Shown: positions 50,683 through 61,221 of the stretch, piece after piece
Layout: each line of letters begins with the position of its first letter
Position numbering within the stretch: the first letter of the stretch is position 1
Assembly: GCA_028370155.1 (NCBI GenBank)
Contig: CP116670.1
Location: 2,294,001-2,358,000 of the forward strand
Direction of reading: 5' to 3'
Length of the DNA stretch: 64,000 bases
Source: Arthrobacter sp. OVS8
GTDB taxonomy: Bacteria > Actinomycetota > Actinomycetes > Actinomycetales > Micrococcaceae
Notes under the pieces: generated by a model
Databases searched by the model: none
What the model was told of the DNA's origin: nothing
What the model saw: the letters and a program-made list of their open reading frames with translations, nothing else
Made by a program: the position numbers and the translations under genes

Positions 50683-53600
50683 CTAGATGGCGTTGTTCGG
50701 GCGGTCCAGCTCCTGATTCTGGATCTTGCCCTGCTCCTTCTTCACCTTCTTGCCCTTGTCCTTCTTATCTTTCTTGTCCTTCTTGCCGTCGTCGCCGCTG
50801 TCACCGGGACCGTCGTTGCTGTCCTGGTCCTCGGACGTCGGGGGAACCACGACCGCGCCGGACGGGGTTACCAGCACGCTGACGAAGGTCGGCTCGCTGG
50901 CACCGGCGAAGGTAACCCGCCCGATGTAGGAGCCAACCGCCAGGCCCTTCCAGCTCATTTTGACGACGCCGGATGTGCCGTTGGCGAGCCGCAGCGGGTT
51001 GGGCGTCAGCGTCGCGTTGCCGACGTTGGCCCCGAGGATTGCTGCATCCACGCTTGCCTTGGTGGCCTGGCCGTTCGGGCTGTCGTAGAGGTGCACGAAG
51101 ATCCGGTAGGTTCCCGGGGCCGGGTTCGGGATCGACAGCGATTCACTCGCGGACGACGTCGCAACCTGGATCAGCTGGTTGGCCGGGTTCACCACGTACA
51201 TGTCGAAGTCGGCATTCGGGTCCGCGGAGTAGACCGAGAGCTTGGCCAGCGGGCTGCCGGCCGGAACCTGGACGGTTTTGGCGTAGTTCGAGGCATTTGT
51301 GGCCCCAAGAACGCCCGGACCGGGGACCAGTTCAATCGCGGAGGAGTCCGCCTTGGACAGGCCGTCCAGGGTCATGTTGATCGGGTTGTTGGTGCCCGAG
51401 ACAACTTTGAGCTCACCCGAGCCGGTGCCGCCCTCGGAAGTGAAGGCGACGTCCTTGGACGTGACCACCGACTGCGGGCGGACCGCGATCGGAGAGGTGA
51501 CGTTCTTATTCGCGCCCTGCCAGGTCAGCGAACCCATGGCGAACTTGCCCAGGGCTGCGTTCTGGTTCTCGAAGGAGACCTTGAAGGTCTTCTTCTCGCC
51601 GGCGGTGCCGAAGGTCAGGATGGACGGGGTCACGGTGACCTTAACGCCAGGGACGTCCGTCTTGGCCCGGTAGGTGCCCGGGGTCAGCGCCGTCAGCGTG
51701 CGGGTGACCTCGATCCTGCCGGTCAGGTTACCCAGCGAGAAGGACGGGACGTTCATGTCGCGTGCCTTGGTGGTGCCCAGGCCCGGTATGCCGAGATCGA
51801 CCCCGGTACCCTGGATGAACTTCAGGTAGTCGTCGCCGTTGGCGTCGTAGACCAGGCCCGGATCCAGCACGCGGGCCGGGTCGACCTGCCCTGCGCCGGT
51901 GGCGAGGACATCGGTGTTCTTGCTGCCGTCGGCGTTCTTGACGTCACCAGCGGTGGTCATCATCGCGGACTTGACCGTCGCCGGGGACCAGGTCGCGTTC
52001 TTGCCAAGAATTAGCGCACCGAAGCCGGCTACGTGCGGGGCGGCCATGGAGGTACCTGACATAAAGCCAAAGTTGTCCCCGCCGGTCCCGATCGGCGATA
52101 CGCCGGCCAGGACTGCCACGCCGGGCGCGGCAACGTCGGGCTTCAGCAGGTCGGATCCGGTTGCCAGCAGCGGGCCGCGGGAAGAGAATCCTGCGATCTG
52201 CGGCTGGGCCTCAAGCGGAAGCCCTGTGGTGTCCTTGTTGACCAGGGAAACGGTGATGGCCGGGTTGGCCGTGACCTTGGCCTTGATGGTCTCGGTGGCG
52301 GCGGGTTCACGTGGACGGTGGGAACGGAGTGCTTATCAGTGTCCAGCGAGGAGTTGCTGAGGTTCACCAGGATCATGCCGACGCCGCCGCCACGCTTGAC
52401 TTCGGCGCTCTTGGCGACGCGGTCAAAGACGCCGCGGTCACAGACGACCACCTTGCCGGCCACCTTGGCGGGGTCCAGTGTGTCCGGACCGCAGAGGGCA
52501 GCATTCGCATTGCCGGCAGTGATGGCCGCGTTCGCAGCGAGCACGACTCCGGCACCCTTGACCTCGCGGTTCATGATGCTTGCTCCGCGGAACTTGCTGC
52601 CGTCGGAGAACTCGACGGTGCCCTGGAGCTCCTGGGAGAAGCTGCTGGCAGCGACTGTGGTGACCCACGGTGCCCCGTGGTTGACCGTGCTAGCCGTCGG
52701 GCCGGAGTTGCCGGCCGAGGCGGCGACGAAAATTCCGGCGGAGGCCGCGGACAGGAACGCCATGGCGACCGGGTCCGTAGTGGTGGAGGTGGAGCCGGAG
52801 ATCGAGTAGTTCAGGACATCGACGCCGTCGACGATGGCCTGGTCGATTGCGGCAACCGACGAGGAGCTGTAGCAGCCGCCGGTGTTCGGATCGGTATCTT
52901 CCCAGCAGACCTTGTAGACGGAGAGCTTGGCCGCCGGGGCGATCCCGCTGGTGAGGCCGAAGCTGCGGCCATCAACGAACGTCTCGACGTTGGCGTTACC
53001 GACGGCGGTGCTGCCCGTGTGGGTGCCGTGGCTGCCGACGTCGACCGGGGAGATCTTCTCGATCGGGGAACGCTTGTCTGCCGGAACGTACTTGAGGAAG
53101 TCCTCGGCGAAGTAGTGCGCGGAGAGGACCTTGGAGTTGCAGGCGGAGCCGTCGAAGTCCGCGCCCGTGCCTTCGCCCTTCTGGCATTCTCCGATGAACG
53201 TGTCGCCGTCGGACTTGAGCATCGCAATCTTGCCGTCGTCGGTGCGGTAGGGAACACCGACAACGGGATCACCAACGAGAGGCTGAACCTCTTCGCCGGC
53301 AAAGAAGGGGCTGGAGGGTGTAGCCGGTGTCGATGACGCCGACAACGACGCCCTTGCCGGCGTTGTCCTGGCCGCCGAATTTCGTGTTCCATGTGCCGTT
53401 GGGGCCGCTGAGCTTCAGGAAGTCGGTACTGGAATAGTCGGGCGCGTTTTCCGTGTCCGGGGCAACCAGGAGCACGCCCGGGTCCTTGGCCAGCTTGATG
53501 GCCTGATCCGCCGTCAGGTTGGCGCTGAAGCCGTTGACGGCTGCCGTGAACTGTCGCTTGATCTGGACGTCCTGCTGGCCCGCGACGTCGGCCTGCTTCT

Positions 53601-53946
53601 TTTCGAGGTACGCCTCGTACCGCTTGACTTCCGTCTTGTTGGTGTCGAGTTTCTTGCCCGATTTCGGCTTGGTGGCCGCGAGTCCGGGCTTTCCGCCGTC
53701 ATACGTGGCCGCCGGCTTGTCAGCCAGGACAACGATGTAGCGGCCGTCCTTGTAGCTGTTCGGATCCAGATTCTTCTGGGCAATCCCCGCAACGGTGGAT
53801 CCCTGCGACGGCGCCGCGGTGGCGGGCGCGATCGCGACTGTTGACAAGAGAACCGGCAAGCCCAGGGTCAGTGCCACGGCCCTCCGGAGTCCCCGCTTCG
53901 AAGGAAGCTCTTTCCTGGTGATTTCACGTGTGGTTGAACCTTTCAT
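50683..53946 (-). CDS. Secreted S8 subtilase with PA insert and Fn3-like C-terminus, two frameshifts
   Basis: Signal peptide (RAVALTLGLPVLLSTVAIAP ATAAP), inhibitor_I9 propeptide (GRYIVVLADKPAATYDGG ... NGFSANLTADQAIKLAKDPG), and catalytic triad VVVGVIDTGYT (Asp), DVGSHGTHTGSTAVGNANVE (His), NFGFMSGTSMAAPHVAGFGA (Ser), plus oxyanion Asn in VAASAGNSGPTAST. A protease-associated domain lies between His and Ser (GKVVVCDRGVFDRVAKSAEV KRGGGVGMILVN). Then Fn3-like and prepeptidase-like domains and a Lys-rich tail. Runs at 53316-53318 and 52313-52315 each lack a base. About 1087 residues. Convergent with two SSI-like genes that could inhibit it. Confidence 0.9.
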
Positions 53947-54261
53947 AAGGAACGGTCCCGACGTTGCTGCCGGGTCAAAGGACTGGCAGGACAGAAAGGA
54001 GAGCTGAGACTCTCACGGCCCCGACGGATACCAGCCGATTCATACAGTACAGACTGAGAGCCAGATATGACATAGGCCACATAGGAGAAATCAAAATTTG
54101 TCACACACTTCGACAGAACTCCGGGAACCGGCGGCGCCGGAGGGGCGCAGATTCCCCACGCAGGGCAGCGTCGCCGCACGCGGGAGCGGGGCCGGGGCGG
54201 GCCGGGTCCGGGCCGCCGGGCGGAGCGAGAACCGGCGGAGCGAGAACCGGCAGGCGGGGCG
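53947..54261. other. Intergenic region upstream of the subtilase
   Basis: 315 bp without a gene. The part next to the subtilase is AT-richer (ATATGACATAGGCCACATAG) and probably holds its promoter. The distal half is GC-rich with an exact 15-bp tandem duplication CGGAGCGAGAACCGG at 54221-54235 and 54236-54250. No coding signal was seen. Confidence 0.6.
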
Positions 54262-54447
54262 CTACCGGCGGGGCGTCCTGACAACTTCGCTGATCCAGGC
54301 ACGGGTCTTCTCATCGAGCGGACCGGCCACGTTGCTTTCCTTGGCCTTACGGTCCGCCTTGATCTTCTGCAGGACCATCCGCCCGAGGCCCGCGAAAACG
54401 GCGGCGGCAACAACGGGCAGAAGCACGGATTTCGATTTCTCAGCCAT
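54262..54447 (-). CDS. Small membrane protein
   Basis: 61 residues: MAEKSKSVLLPVVAAAVFAG LGRMVLQKIKADRKAKESNV AGPLDEKTRAWISEVVRTPRR. One N-terminal hydrophobic helix (VLLPVVAAAVFAGLGRMVL) then a basic cytoplasmic helix. Intact with GC-biased codons. No function recognised. Confidence 0.6.
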   Translation of the reverse strand: MAEKSKSVLLPVVAAAVFAGLGRMVLQKIKADRKAKESNVAGPLDEKTRAWISEVVRTPRR

Positions 54448-54747
54448 AAGCACATGCTACTGACGGGGCACCGGGGTGACCATAGCGTCGCCGCAGGTCA
54501 CCCCGTGTGCCAGGGCCGTTTGACGGGGCGCACTGCCGGATGGCTGCGCCGGGAGACGTGCGGACAGAGTTCACACTCCCGGCCGGATGCGGCCGGACGC
54601 GCCGCGGCCGGTAGAATGGGCATGCAAGCTCGCGGAGCGCCCTTTCACGCTGTGTTCATCAAGCAATCCTCACCACACAGCGGACCGGCGTGAGACGGCA
54701 AAACTCCGCTGCGCCCTTACCCAATGCTCACGCACAGGAGTTGCCGG

Positions 54748-54997
54748 ATGCCCCGGATCGTTGTCGACGTCATGCCCAAGCCCGAGATTCTCGACCCGCA
54801 GGGAAGGCCATCGTGGGTGCACTCCCCGGTTGGGCTTCACCGCGTTTAGCGCCGTCCGCCAGGGCAAGCGCTTTGAACTCACCGTCGACGGCGAGGTGAC
54901 CGAGGAGATCCTGGCCCAGGCCCGCAACGCCGCGGAGACCCTCCTGTCCAACCCGGTCATCGAGGACGTCGTCAACGTCGAGGTCGTCGAGGCCTGA
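54748..54997 (+). CDS. purS: Phosphoribosylformylglycinamidine synthase subunit PurS, two frameshifts
   Basis: Small dimeric subunit that bridges PurQ and PurL. MPRIVVDVMPKPEILDPQGK AIVGALPRLGFTAFSAVRQG KRFELTVDGEVTEEILAQAR NAAETLLSNPVIEDVVNVEV is a complete PurS. Runs at 54801-54803 (G3, should be G4) and 54823-54826 (C4, should be C5) break it. About 83 residues. TAGAAT at 54613-54618 is a good -10, so the mRNA would have a leader of about 125 nt. The next gene starts one base after the stop. Confidence 0.93.
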
Positions 54998-54998
54998 C

Positions 54999-55756
54999 AT
55001 GACTGAACTCCCCTGATCGGCGAGGCAGTCGCCGTCGCCGCCCACCCGCAACTCGCCGGTGCGAAGATCGGCGTCGTCACATTCCCCGGCACCCTCGACG
55101 ACCGCGACGCCGTCCGCGCGGTCCGCCTGGCCGGCGCCACGCCCGTGGCCCTCTGGCACGCGGACACCACGCTCGGTGACGTAGACGCCGTCGTCATTCC
55201 CGGCGGTTTCTCCTATGGCGACTACCTCCGCGCGGGTGCCATCTCCCGGTTCGCGCCGCTGATGTCCAAGATCATCGACGCCGCCAACTCGGACGCCAGG
55301 CTGCCCGTGCTGGGCATCTGCAACGGTTTCCAGATCCTTACCGAATCGCACCTGCTCCCCGGCTCCATGATCAAGAACGACCACTTGAAGTTCATGTGCC
55401 GCGACCAGATCCTGCGGGTGGAGAACAACACCACCGCCTGGACCGGGGACTACGCCGCCGGCCAGGAAATCACGGTGCCGCTGAAGAACCAGGACGGCCA
55501 GTACATCGCGGACGAGAAGACGCTGGACGACCTCGAGGCGGAGGGCCGCGTGGTGTTCCGCTACGTCGGCTGGAACCCGAACGGCTCGCGCCGCGACATC
55601 GCCGGCATCGCCAACGCCGCCGGCAACGTGGTGGGCCTCATGCCGCACCCGGAGCACGCCGTGGAGGCAGGTTTCGGCCCGGAGGACGGCTCCGGCACCG
55701 AGGGCCTCGGCTTCTTCACCTCTGTCCTGAACAAGATCGTGGGAGACAACAAATGA
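54999..55756 (+). CDS. purQ: Phosphoribosylformylglycinamidine synthase subunit PurQ, frameshifted
   Basis: Glutamine amidotransferase subunit supplying ammonia to Pur[61 protein letters not shown], catalytic Cys in [20 protein letters not shown], and His/Glu in [15 protein letters not shown]. One more C in the C4 run at 55010-55013 joins MTELP to LIGEAV. About 252 residues; the first 20 extend beyond most PurQ and may be lineage-specific. Overlaps purL by ATGA. Confidence 0.95.
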
Positions 55757-58088
55757 CGGAGACGTCAGCGGGCCGGACGGCGGCACCGCCACCGAGACCA
55801 AGAAGTTCAACATCGACACCGTCGAGAACGCGGCCAGGACCCCGGACGTCGAACTCCCCTGGGCCGAGCTGGGCCTGAAGCAGAACGAGTTCGACGAGGT
55901 GGTCAAGGTCCTTGGCGGCGCCCCACCGGCGCCGAGCTCGCCATGTACTCCGTGATGTGGAGCGAGCACTGCTCCTACAAATCCTCGAAGAACCACCTGC
56001 GCCAGTTCGGCGACAAGGTCACCGACGAGATGAAGAAGGACATGCTGGTGGGCATCGGCGAAAATGCCGGCGTCACCAACCTGGGCGACGGCTGGGCCGT
56101 GACGTTCAAGATCGAGTCGCACAACTCGCCGTCGTTCGTGGAGCCCTACCAGGGTGCGGCGACCGGCATCGGCGGCATTGTCCGCGACATCATCTCCATG
56201 GGCGCCCGCCCGGTGGCTGTCATGGATCCGCTGCGCTTCGGCGCGATCGACCACCCGGACACGGCCCGCGTTATGCACGGCGCCGTGGCGGCATCGGCGG
56301 CTACGGCAACTCCCTGGGCCTGCCGAATATCGGCGGCGAAATGGTCTTCGACTCGGTCTACCAGGGCAACCCGCTGGTCAACGCCCTGGCCGTCGGTGTC
56401 ATGCGGCACGAGGACATCCGGCTGGCCAACGCCTCCGGCAAGGGCAACAAGGTGGTGCTGTTCGGCGCCCGCACCGGCGGCGACGGCATCGGCGGCGCCT
56501 CCGTGCTGGCCTCCGAGTCCTTCGACGACACCAAACCGTCCAAGCGCCCGGCCGTCCAGGTGGGTGACCCCTTCGCCGAGAAGGTCCTGATTGAATGCTG
56601 CCTCGAGCTGTTCAAGGGTTCCCTGGTTGAGGGCATCCAGGACCTCGGCGCCGCCGGCATCTCCTGCGCCACCTCCGAGCTCGCCTCCAACGGCGACGGC
56701 GGCATGGAAGTCGAGCTGACCTCCGTCCTGCTCCGCGACCCCACCCTGACCCCGGGCGAAATCCTGATGTCCGAGTCGCAGGAACGCATGATGGCCGTCG
56801 TCACCCCGGAAAACATTGCCGCGTTCGAAGCGGTGATGGACAAGTGGGCCGTGGAGTACTCCTGGCTGGGCGAGGTGACCGATACCGGCCGCCTCATCAT
56901 CACGTGGGAAGGCGAGGTCATCGTCGACGTCGACCCGCGCACTGTCGCCCACGACGGTCCGGTCTACGACCGCCCGTACGCGCGCCCCGAGTGGCAGGAC
57001 GCCGTGCAGGCCGATGCCTTCACCGGGTCCGTGCAGGACGCCGGCCGCCCCGCCGCCCCCGCGGAGCTGGCCGCCGCCATCACCGAGCTCGTCGCCTCAC
57101 CGAACATGTGCAGCAAGTCCTGGATCACCAACCAGTACGACCGCTACGTCGGCGGCAACACCGCCATGGCGTTCCCGGACGACGCCGGCGTGGTCCGGGT
57201 GGATGAGGAAACCGGCTTGGGCGTGGCTCTCGCCACCGACGCCAACGGCCGCTACACCTACCTCGATCCGTACCACGGCGCGCAGCTGGCGCTGGCCGAG
57301 GCGTACCGCAACGTCGCCACCTCCGGCGCCGTGCCGATGGCCGTCAGCGACTGCCTGAACTTCGGCTCCCCGAGGACCCCGACGTGATGTGGCAGCTGGC
57401 CGAAGCCATCCGCGGCCTGTCCGACGCCTGCATGGTGCTGGGCATCCCGGTCACCGGCGGCAACGTCTCGCTGTACAACCAGACCGGCACCACGCCCATC
57501 CACCCTTCCCCCGTGGTGGCGGTGCTCGGCAAGTTCGACGACGTCGCGCGCCGTACGCCGTCGGGCTGGAAGGAAGACGGCCAGGCCATCTACCTGCTCG
57601 GCACCACCGCGGCGGAACTGGACGGCTCGGAATGGTCCAACATGCGCGGACACCTTGGCGGCCTGCCGCCCAAGGTTGACCTCGCCGCCGAGCGCGAGCT
57701 GGGCGAGATCCTGATCAACGCCTCCCGCGACGGCATGGTGGATTCCGCGCACGACCTCTCCGAAGGCGGCCTCGCGGCAGCCCTCGTGGAGTCCTCGCTG
57801 CGTTACGGAGTCGGTGCCCGGATCGCGCTCCAGGACGTCCTGGACCGCGACGGCGTGGACCTGTTCACGGCGCTGTTCTCCGAGACGCAGGGCCGGGCCA
57901 TCGTGGCCGTGCCCCGTTCCGAGGAGATCCGTTTCAAGGACATGTGCACCGCCCGGGGCTTCGCACACCTCCGGATCGGCGTCGTGGACGCCGAGGGCGG
58001 AACGCTGGAGATCAACGGCGTCGAGACCATGAACCTCGATGCGCTCCGCGAAGCCCACGAGGCGACCCTGCCGAAGTACTTCGGCTAG
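55753..58088 (+). CDS. purL: Phosphoribosylformylglycinamidine synthase subunit PurL, four frameshifts
   Basis: Catalytic synthetase subunit (small PurL). [40 protein letters not shown] (active-site His), [114 protein letters not shown]-like [31 protein letters not shown]. Bases are missing near 55773-55778, 55914-55922, 56287 and in C4 57368-57371. About 779 residues corrected, normal for small PurL. Followed by a strong terminator. Confidence 0.95.
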
Positions 58089-58103
58089 TCCCACACCCAA
58101 ACA

Positions 58104-58164
58104 ACGCGGGGTCACTCACCGCCCATAAATCCCCTGGGGATGGGCGCTAAGTGACCCCGCGTTG
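58104..58164. terminator. Bidirectional terminator after purL
   Basis: AACGCGGGGTCACTCACCGC CCAT (58104-58127) pairs with 58141-58164 at 22 of 24 positions, and GCTTTAG follows. It separates purL from the convergent DUF503 gene. Confidence 0.85.
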
Positions 58165-58166
58165 CT

Positions 58167-58460
58167 TTAGTCGTCGCTGCGGACCTCGCGCTGACGGGCG
58201 CTGAGCAGCTCCAGCTCCGGCCGCGCCGCGACAAAGCGTTCGACGGCGGCAAGCACCTCGATCAGATGTGCCCGGTCCGCTGCGACCAGGCCTACCCCAA
58301 TGACGGTGCGGCGGTATTGGTCGTGCAGGCCGGCCTCGGTCACGGAGACGTCGAAGCGTCGCTTGAGCTCGGCCAGCACCGGGCGCACCACGGAGCGTTT
58401 CTCCTTCAAGCTGTGGACATCGCCGAGCAGGACATCGCATTCGATCCAGCCAATCCACAT
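58167..58460 (-). CDS. DUF503-family protein (YlxP-like)
   Basis: Intact, 97 residues: MWIGWIECDVLLGDVHSLKE KRSVVRPVLAELKRRFDVSV TEAGLHDQYRRTVIGVGLVA. The LGDVHSLKEKRSVV block is the DUF503 hallmark. Homologues often sit beside ribosome-binding factor RbfA and may bind RNA, but the role is unproven. Downstream of a perfect 16-bp inverted repeat that may end the upstream gene's transcript. Confidence 0.85.
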   Translation of the reverse strand: MWIGWIECDVLLGDVHSLKEKRSVVRPVLAELKRRFDVSVTEAGLHDQYRRTVIGVGLVAADRAHLIEVLAAVERFVAARPELELLSARQREVRSDD

Positions 58461-58479
58461 GCCCCAATTTTCACATCGA

Positions 58480-58529
58480 TTGCTCCGTAACTGCCGTTTT
58501 GGGGCTTCAAAAGGGCAGTTACGGAGCAA
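58480..58529. terminator. Perfect 16-bp inverted repeat
   Basis: TTGCTCCGTAACTGCC (58480-58495) and GGCAGTTACGGAGCAA (58514-58529) with an 18-nt loop, 10 nt past the monooxygenase stop and 20 nt before the DUF503 start on the minus strand. Terminator of the former, or a leader element or operator for the latter. Confidence 0.6.
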
Positions 58530-58539
58530 CCGACGCGGG

Positions 58540-58855
58540 TTATATGGTGAGTTCGCCCATCCGGTCCCAGCCGTCGCCGTCAAACTGGCGGCTGATGATC
58601 CGGGGTCTCCTCCAGGGCCTGCGGCATGTCCGCCATGGCCTGTTTGAAGTGTGCGCTGTTGACGTGGTCCCCGGCGGCGTCGTCCTTGAAGGCCTCGACC
58701 AGGACGAATTCGTTGGGGTCCTCCACACTGCGGGACCAGTCGAACCAAAGATTGCCCGGTTCCTGGCGCGTGGCCCGGGTGAAGTCCTCCACGAGGCCGA
58801 GCCAGCGCTCGGACCATTCGGGCTTGACCTTGAATTTTACGACGATGAAGATCAC
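58540..58855 (-). CDS. Antibiotic biosynthesis monooxygenase-fold (ABM) quinol monooxygenase, frameshifted
   Basis: Small dimeric ABM ferredoxin-like protein: MIFIVVKFKVKPEWSERWLG LVEDFTRATRQEPGNLWFDW SRSVEDPNEFVLVEAFKDDA AGDHVNSAHFKQAMADMPQA. GNLWFDWS and the H-x-x-S/T-x-H-F region are typical of YgiN-like quinol monooxygenases. One more G in the G4 run at 58602-58605 (plus strand) restores RIISRQFDGDGWDRMGELTI. About 105 residues, normal. Confidence 0.85.
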
Positions 58856-58915
58856 GGAAAAGTGCCTTTCAATGTGGGGGTCGGTGTTCCATTCTTGCAG
58901 TCGGGGACGCAGGGA

Positions 58916-59517
58916 TCAGCAGGCCTGGATGGCTTCCCGCGCCAGCTGCTGCTGCCGCGGGGTGCCGATGCGTTCGGCCCACTGCTCCGCGAGCTGGAAT
59001 TCCACCATCGCCTCCGTGCAGCGGCCGGCGTCGTGAAGTGTCCAGCCAAGATTGTTGTGAAGGGCCACGAGCCACCGTTTGGTCCGCTCGTCGTGCACCG
59101 TGGAGGCGTATTCCAGGGCGCTCCGGGTCCAGGTTTCGGCGTGGGCGGCGTCCGCGATGGCGAGCATGTGGAGTGCGTCCACGGCCAGGAATTCCTCCCC
59201 AGATGGTCCGCGAGTTCGGCGGCCTGTTCGAAGAGCGGTACGGCCATTTGGGCGTGGCCGCTGGAGTTGAGCACCCGCCCGCGTTCCAGCAGCACCCGGA
59301 CCGCGACGGTGGGCTCGTCGCCGTCGATCGCGTCCAGCAGTGCGTCGGCTTCCTCGTACCTGCTCTGCAGGCCGATGGCCCGGCCGAGCTGGGTGGTCAG
59401 CTCCGCACGCTCGTCTGCGTCGTAGGCGGGATCGGCCGCTGCCGCCCGGAAGCAGGCTTCCGAGAGGGCGGGGTCATCGAAGTCCCATAGTTGGTCAAGG
59501 ATCTGTTGATTCAGCAT
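58916..59517 (-). CDS. Tetratricopeptide repeat protein, frameshifted
   Basis: All-helical TPR protein, about 200 residues: LTTQLGRAIGLQSRYEEADA LLDAI, VLLERGRVLNSSGHAQMAVP LFEQAAELADHLG, LHMLAIADAAHAETWTRSAL EYAS, LHNNLGWTLHDAGRCTEAMV EFQLAEQWAERIG. The last carries the W/LG-Y/A-P-like TPR pattern. One more C in the C4 run at 59196-59199 (plus strand) joins DHLG to EEFLAVDALHML. A protein-protein scaffold; partner unknown. 11 nt after the DUF1990 gene. Confidence 0.83.
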
Positions 59518-59528
59518 TCTGCCTGCTC

Positions 59529-60073
59529 TCAGCTCTCACCTGCGGCCAGTTGATGTGCACTGTCAATGTACCGGGAAGTGATGAATCTTTGGGCGGCCCG
59601 GGCCGCTGCCCGCCGGCGGCATAGAACCAGTTGGCGTGCCTGCTGAACGCGGTAATCGTGAACGTCACGGCGCCGGCGGCGTCGATGGAGACTTCAAACG
59701 CCTCCTCACCACGCTCCGGATGCCCGGGAAGCGTTCCGTAGCCGAAGCCCGCCGACTGCGCCGTGTTGCCGGGGTCCGGGCGGCGGACCCACACGACCTC
59801 GCAGGGCGCGTTGATCCGGAAGGGGCCGACGCCGAAGCCGCTGACAATCCGGGCGCCGGGCTCAACGGCCTCGGTTTCGGTCCGGACCCGCAGACCGGAC
59901 CGGCGCTGGATTTGCCATGTCAGGATTCCGTCGGCGACGCGGCGGTAGGTTTCGAAGCCCACTCCCAGGTGGGCACGGGTCTGGAACCGGTCGAAGCCCT
60001 CCGGCGACCGGCCCTCGCTGGTGGAACCGATCCCTGGATAGTTCAGCTCTCCGGGCGCGATCCGCGCGTTCAC
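59529..60073 (-). CDS. DUF1990-family protein, frameshifted
   Basis: LNYPGIGSTSEGRSPEGFDR F is the DUF1990 opening, followed by VVWVRRPDPGNTAQSAGFGY GTLPGHPERGEEAFEV and ITAFSRHANWFYAAGG. As read, the frame continues with an unrelated tail; one more base in the C3 run at 59609-59611 (plus strand) gives AAARAAQRFITSRYIDSAHQ and a stop at 59529, the expected DUF1990 ending. About 182 residues. The GTG start overlaps the predicted stop of the YjbR gene. Function unknown. Confidence 0.8.
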
Positions 60074-60467
60074 GCGCGGCCGCCGCCAGCCGCGCCCAGC
60101 CCAGTTGCTCCTGCTGGCGGCGGGTCAGCGAAGCCACCACGAGGTCATAGGAGTCCTCGACCATGTCGCGAACCATCGAATCGGGCAGGGACCCGTCCAG
60201 GCGCACACCGTTCCAGTGTTTTTTGTTCAAGTGCCAGGCTCCGGTGATCTCCGGGTGGGCGGCGCGCAGCTGTTCGGCCAGCGCCGGTTCGCATTTCAGG
60301 CTGACCGCGAAATCGTCCTGGTCCATCGCGGACAGCGCGAACATCTTGGCTGCGCCGCCGGCGACGGCGGCCCGCACCTTGAAGACGGACGTCTCCGGTC
60401 CGAACGGGAAGTCCTCGAAAGCGCCCGGAAACCCGAGGCAGATCCCCCGGAGTGCAGCTACATCCAT
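60070..60467 (-). CDS. MmcQ/YjbR-family DNA-binding-fold protein, 3' frameshift
   Basis: MDVAALRGICLGFPGAFEDF PFGPETSVFKV, FALSAMDQDDFAVSLKCEPA LAEQLRA, AWHLNKKHWNGVRLDGSLPD SMVRDMVEDSYDLVVASL are the YjbR (CyaY-like fold) landmarks. As written the frame runs on past the family end. One missing base near 60076-60087 would end it at the TGA at 60072-60070, overlapping the DUF1990 GTG (GTGA). About 132 residues. Members are putative DNA-binding proteins; role unclear. Confidence 0.78.
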
Positions 60468-60530
60468 GATCCGAGCCTACTGGCCGGGGCGGACATTGTG
60501 CAGGGACCTCCCGGCTCCGCAGACGTGCGG

Positions 60531-60956
60531 TCAGAGGCCGAAGCGCCTGGCGTCCTGCGCCGGGCAGGCGTTCATAATGACATCGAGACCGGCGGCCTTC
60601 GCACGCGCCGCCGCCGCTTCATCGATGACGCCCAGTTGCATCCAGACAGCCTTCGCGCCGACGGCGATCGCCTGGTCCACCACCGCCCCCACCTTGTGGG
60701 AATTCACAAAGCAGTCAACGACGTCGATCGGCTGCTTCTCCGCGGGAATGTCGGCCAGGGCTGCGTAGCCGGTTTCCCCGTGCACGGGATCAGCGGGGAG
60801 ATTGACCGGGATGATCTCCATCCCGAGCCGATCACGGATGAACAGGGATGTGTCGTAGGCGGCACGCCATTGATTCGTGGACAGGCCGACGATGGCCCAC
60901 CGCCCCTTGGTGCGCATGAGTTTTTCGAGGACTGCCGGATCGTTGACGTGGGCCAT
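60531..60956 (-). CDS. CoA-binding (YccU-type) protein
   Basis: Intact, 141 residues. Rossmann-like CoA_binding domain: WAIVGLSTNQWRAAYDTSLF IRDRLGMEIIPVNLPADPVH GETGYAALADIP, VVDCFVNSHKVGAVVDQAIA VGAKAVWMQLGVIDEAAAAR AKAAGLDVIMNACPAQDA. Typical PNP/G-V-NP and NxCP motifs are present (NACPA). Binds CoA or a nucleotide; substrate unknown. Divergent from the SAM riboswitch operon. Confidence 0.87.
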   Translation of the reverse strand: MAHVNDPAVLEKLMRTKGRWAIVGLSTNQWRAAYDTSLFIRDRLGMEIIPVNLPADPVHGETGYAALADIPAEKQPIDVVDCFVNSHKVGAVVDQAIAVGAKAVWMQLGVIDEAAAARAKAAGLDVIMNACPAQDARRFGL

Positions 60957-61132
60957 GTGCCCAGCCTATCCGCCGCGGCGCCTGGTCCCGGCCAGCGCCG
61001 GGGCGACCGCGGGTCATGGCACTTTCGAACAATTGACTGACACTTCGCCACCGAATGACTGATCGCCGAATATTACGCGACAAATCGCCGGAATTTGAGG
61101 AAATGCCCGCGATCCGTTTTAGTTGGGAAGGA

Positions 61133-61212
61133 CCATCCCGAGCGGCCAAGAGACCTGGATCGATGAAGCCGCAGCAACCCTGACCGCAGGGTGCTACCGC
61201 CAGGACCGATGG
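61133..61212 (+). promoter_or_regulatory. SAM-I (S-box) riboswitch
   Basis: P1: CCATC (61133-61137) pairs with GATGG (61208-61212). The S-box core CGAGCGGCCAAGAGACC, TGGATCGATGAAGCCGCAGC and AACC is followed by P4 ACCCTGACCGCAGGGT and GTGCTACCGCCAGGACC, matching the consensus GAG-GG-GAGGGAC-GGCCC-AUGAAGCC-GCAACC ... GGUGCUA. The GGAG ribosome binding site (61211-61214) begins inside the 3' strand of P1, 7 nt before the ATG at 61222, so SAM binding should hide it: translational OFF control with no expression platform between. Confidence 0.88.
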
Positions 61213-61221
61213 AGTATCCCC

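Noticed and set aside
54619..54747. Purine or PRPP riboswitch in the purS leader
   Set aside because: The leader is long enough, but I see no conserved core of a purine, PRPP or ZTP aptamer.
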